Below are positions 63,967-64,000 of a stretch of DNA of 64,000 nucleotides, piece after piece. The notes below the pieces were generated by a model that searched no databases, was not told the DNA's origin, and saw nothing but the letters and a program-made list of their open reading frames with translations. Source of the stretch: Sulfurimonas sp. HSL3-1. Lineage in GTDB: Bacteria; Campylobacterota; Campylobacteria; Campylobacterales; Sulfurimonadaceae. Position 1 is the stretch's first letter. Each line of letters starts with the position of its first letter. The stretch is taken from contig NZ_CP147920.1 in NCBI RefSeq assembly GCF_039645995.1, positions 2,435,022-2,499,021 on the forward strand, read 5' to 3'. A program made the translations under genes and the position numbers.

Positions 63967-64000
63967 TTTTTGTAAAGCCCCATGTTTACGCTGCTTGAAA

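Overview
The window is a GC-rich stretch of a chemolithotrophic Campylobacterota (epsilonproteobacterial) chromosome, most like the Sulfurimonas group. The evidence is the rnj-rsmA pair, the Wolinella/Helicobacter-style hydABC hydrogenase, the tightly packed operons with ATGA stop/start overlaps, TTATTCAC-type DnaA boxes, and a Tat-exported sulfide:quinone-reductase-like flavoprotein. Many long antisense reading frames are only GC shadows and are not listed. I see no prophage, insertion sequence or CRISPR array.

Layout. 1-3.25 kb: leftward rRNA operon (16S, tRNA-Ile, tRNA-Ala, start of 23S) with a perfect consensus promoter. 3.25-15.8 kb: housekeeping genes (BI-1 protein, ThiD2-like protein, znuACB-bioC, secG, polysaccharide deacetylase, frr, pyrE, rnase J, rsmA), then an SQR-like enzyme and a DUF695/RraB protein. 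15.8-29.7 kb: H2 oxidation block: hypB-C-D-E-A; a divergent zinc-ribbon protein plus maturation protease; and the leftward operon hydA-hydB-hydC, a HypF paralogue, hypF and a second protease that lacks two metal ligands. 29.8-38.9 kb: assimilatory sulfate reduction operon (DUF4395, cysK, DUF2061, cysH, cysD, cysN, sulfite reductase, class V aminotransferase, cysG). 39.1-41.9 kb: a TetR-type regulator in one operon with a cytosolic group-2-like [NiFe] hydrogenase whose large subunit ends exactly at its last metal-binding motif. 42-64 kb: hisF, rlmN, an OlsF-like acyltransferase, purB, nrdA, a methyltransferase/acyl-CoA-ligase fusion, pcm, nrdB, typA, dgt, a double-length ThyX and ruvC.

The most interesting observation is a shared operator, TGAAT-N4-ATTCA. 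It occurs four times (three perfect arms, one with a single mismatch), always in a promoter region: in front of hypB and the divergent zinc-ribbon gene, on the hydA promoter, inside the spacer of a strong sigma-70 promoter for the sulfate-assimilation operon, and in front of the tetR-sensor-hydrogenase operon. I infer a single regulon in which a TetR-type protein, probably coupled to an H2-sensing hydrogenase, co-controls H2 uptake, hydrogenase maturation and sulfate assimilation. That fits an organism switching from reduced sulfur (no need to reduce sulfate) to H2 (sulfate needed as sulfur source).

The right end looks close to the replication origin. ruvC is followed by three abutting DnaA-like boxes at the edge, and two perfect 16-bp parS sites lie about 16 kb to the left. 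The rRNA operon is then transcribed away from the origin.
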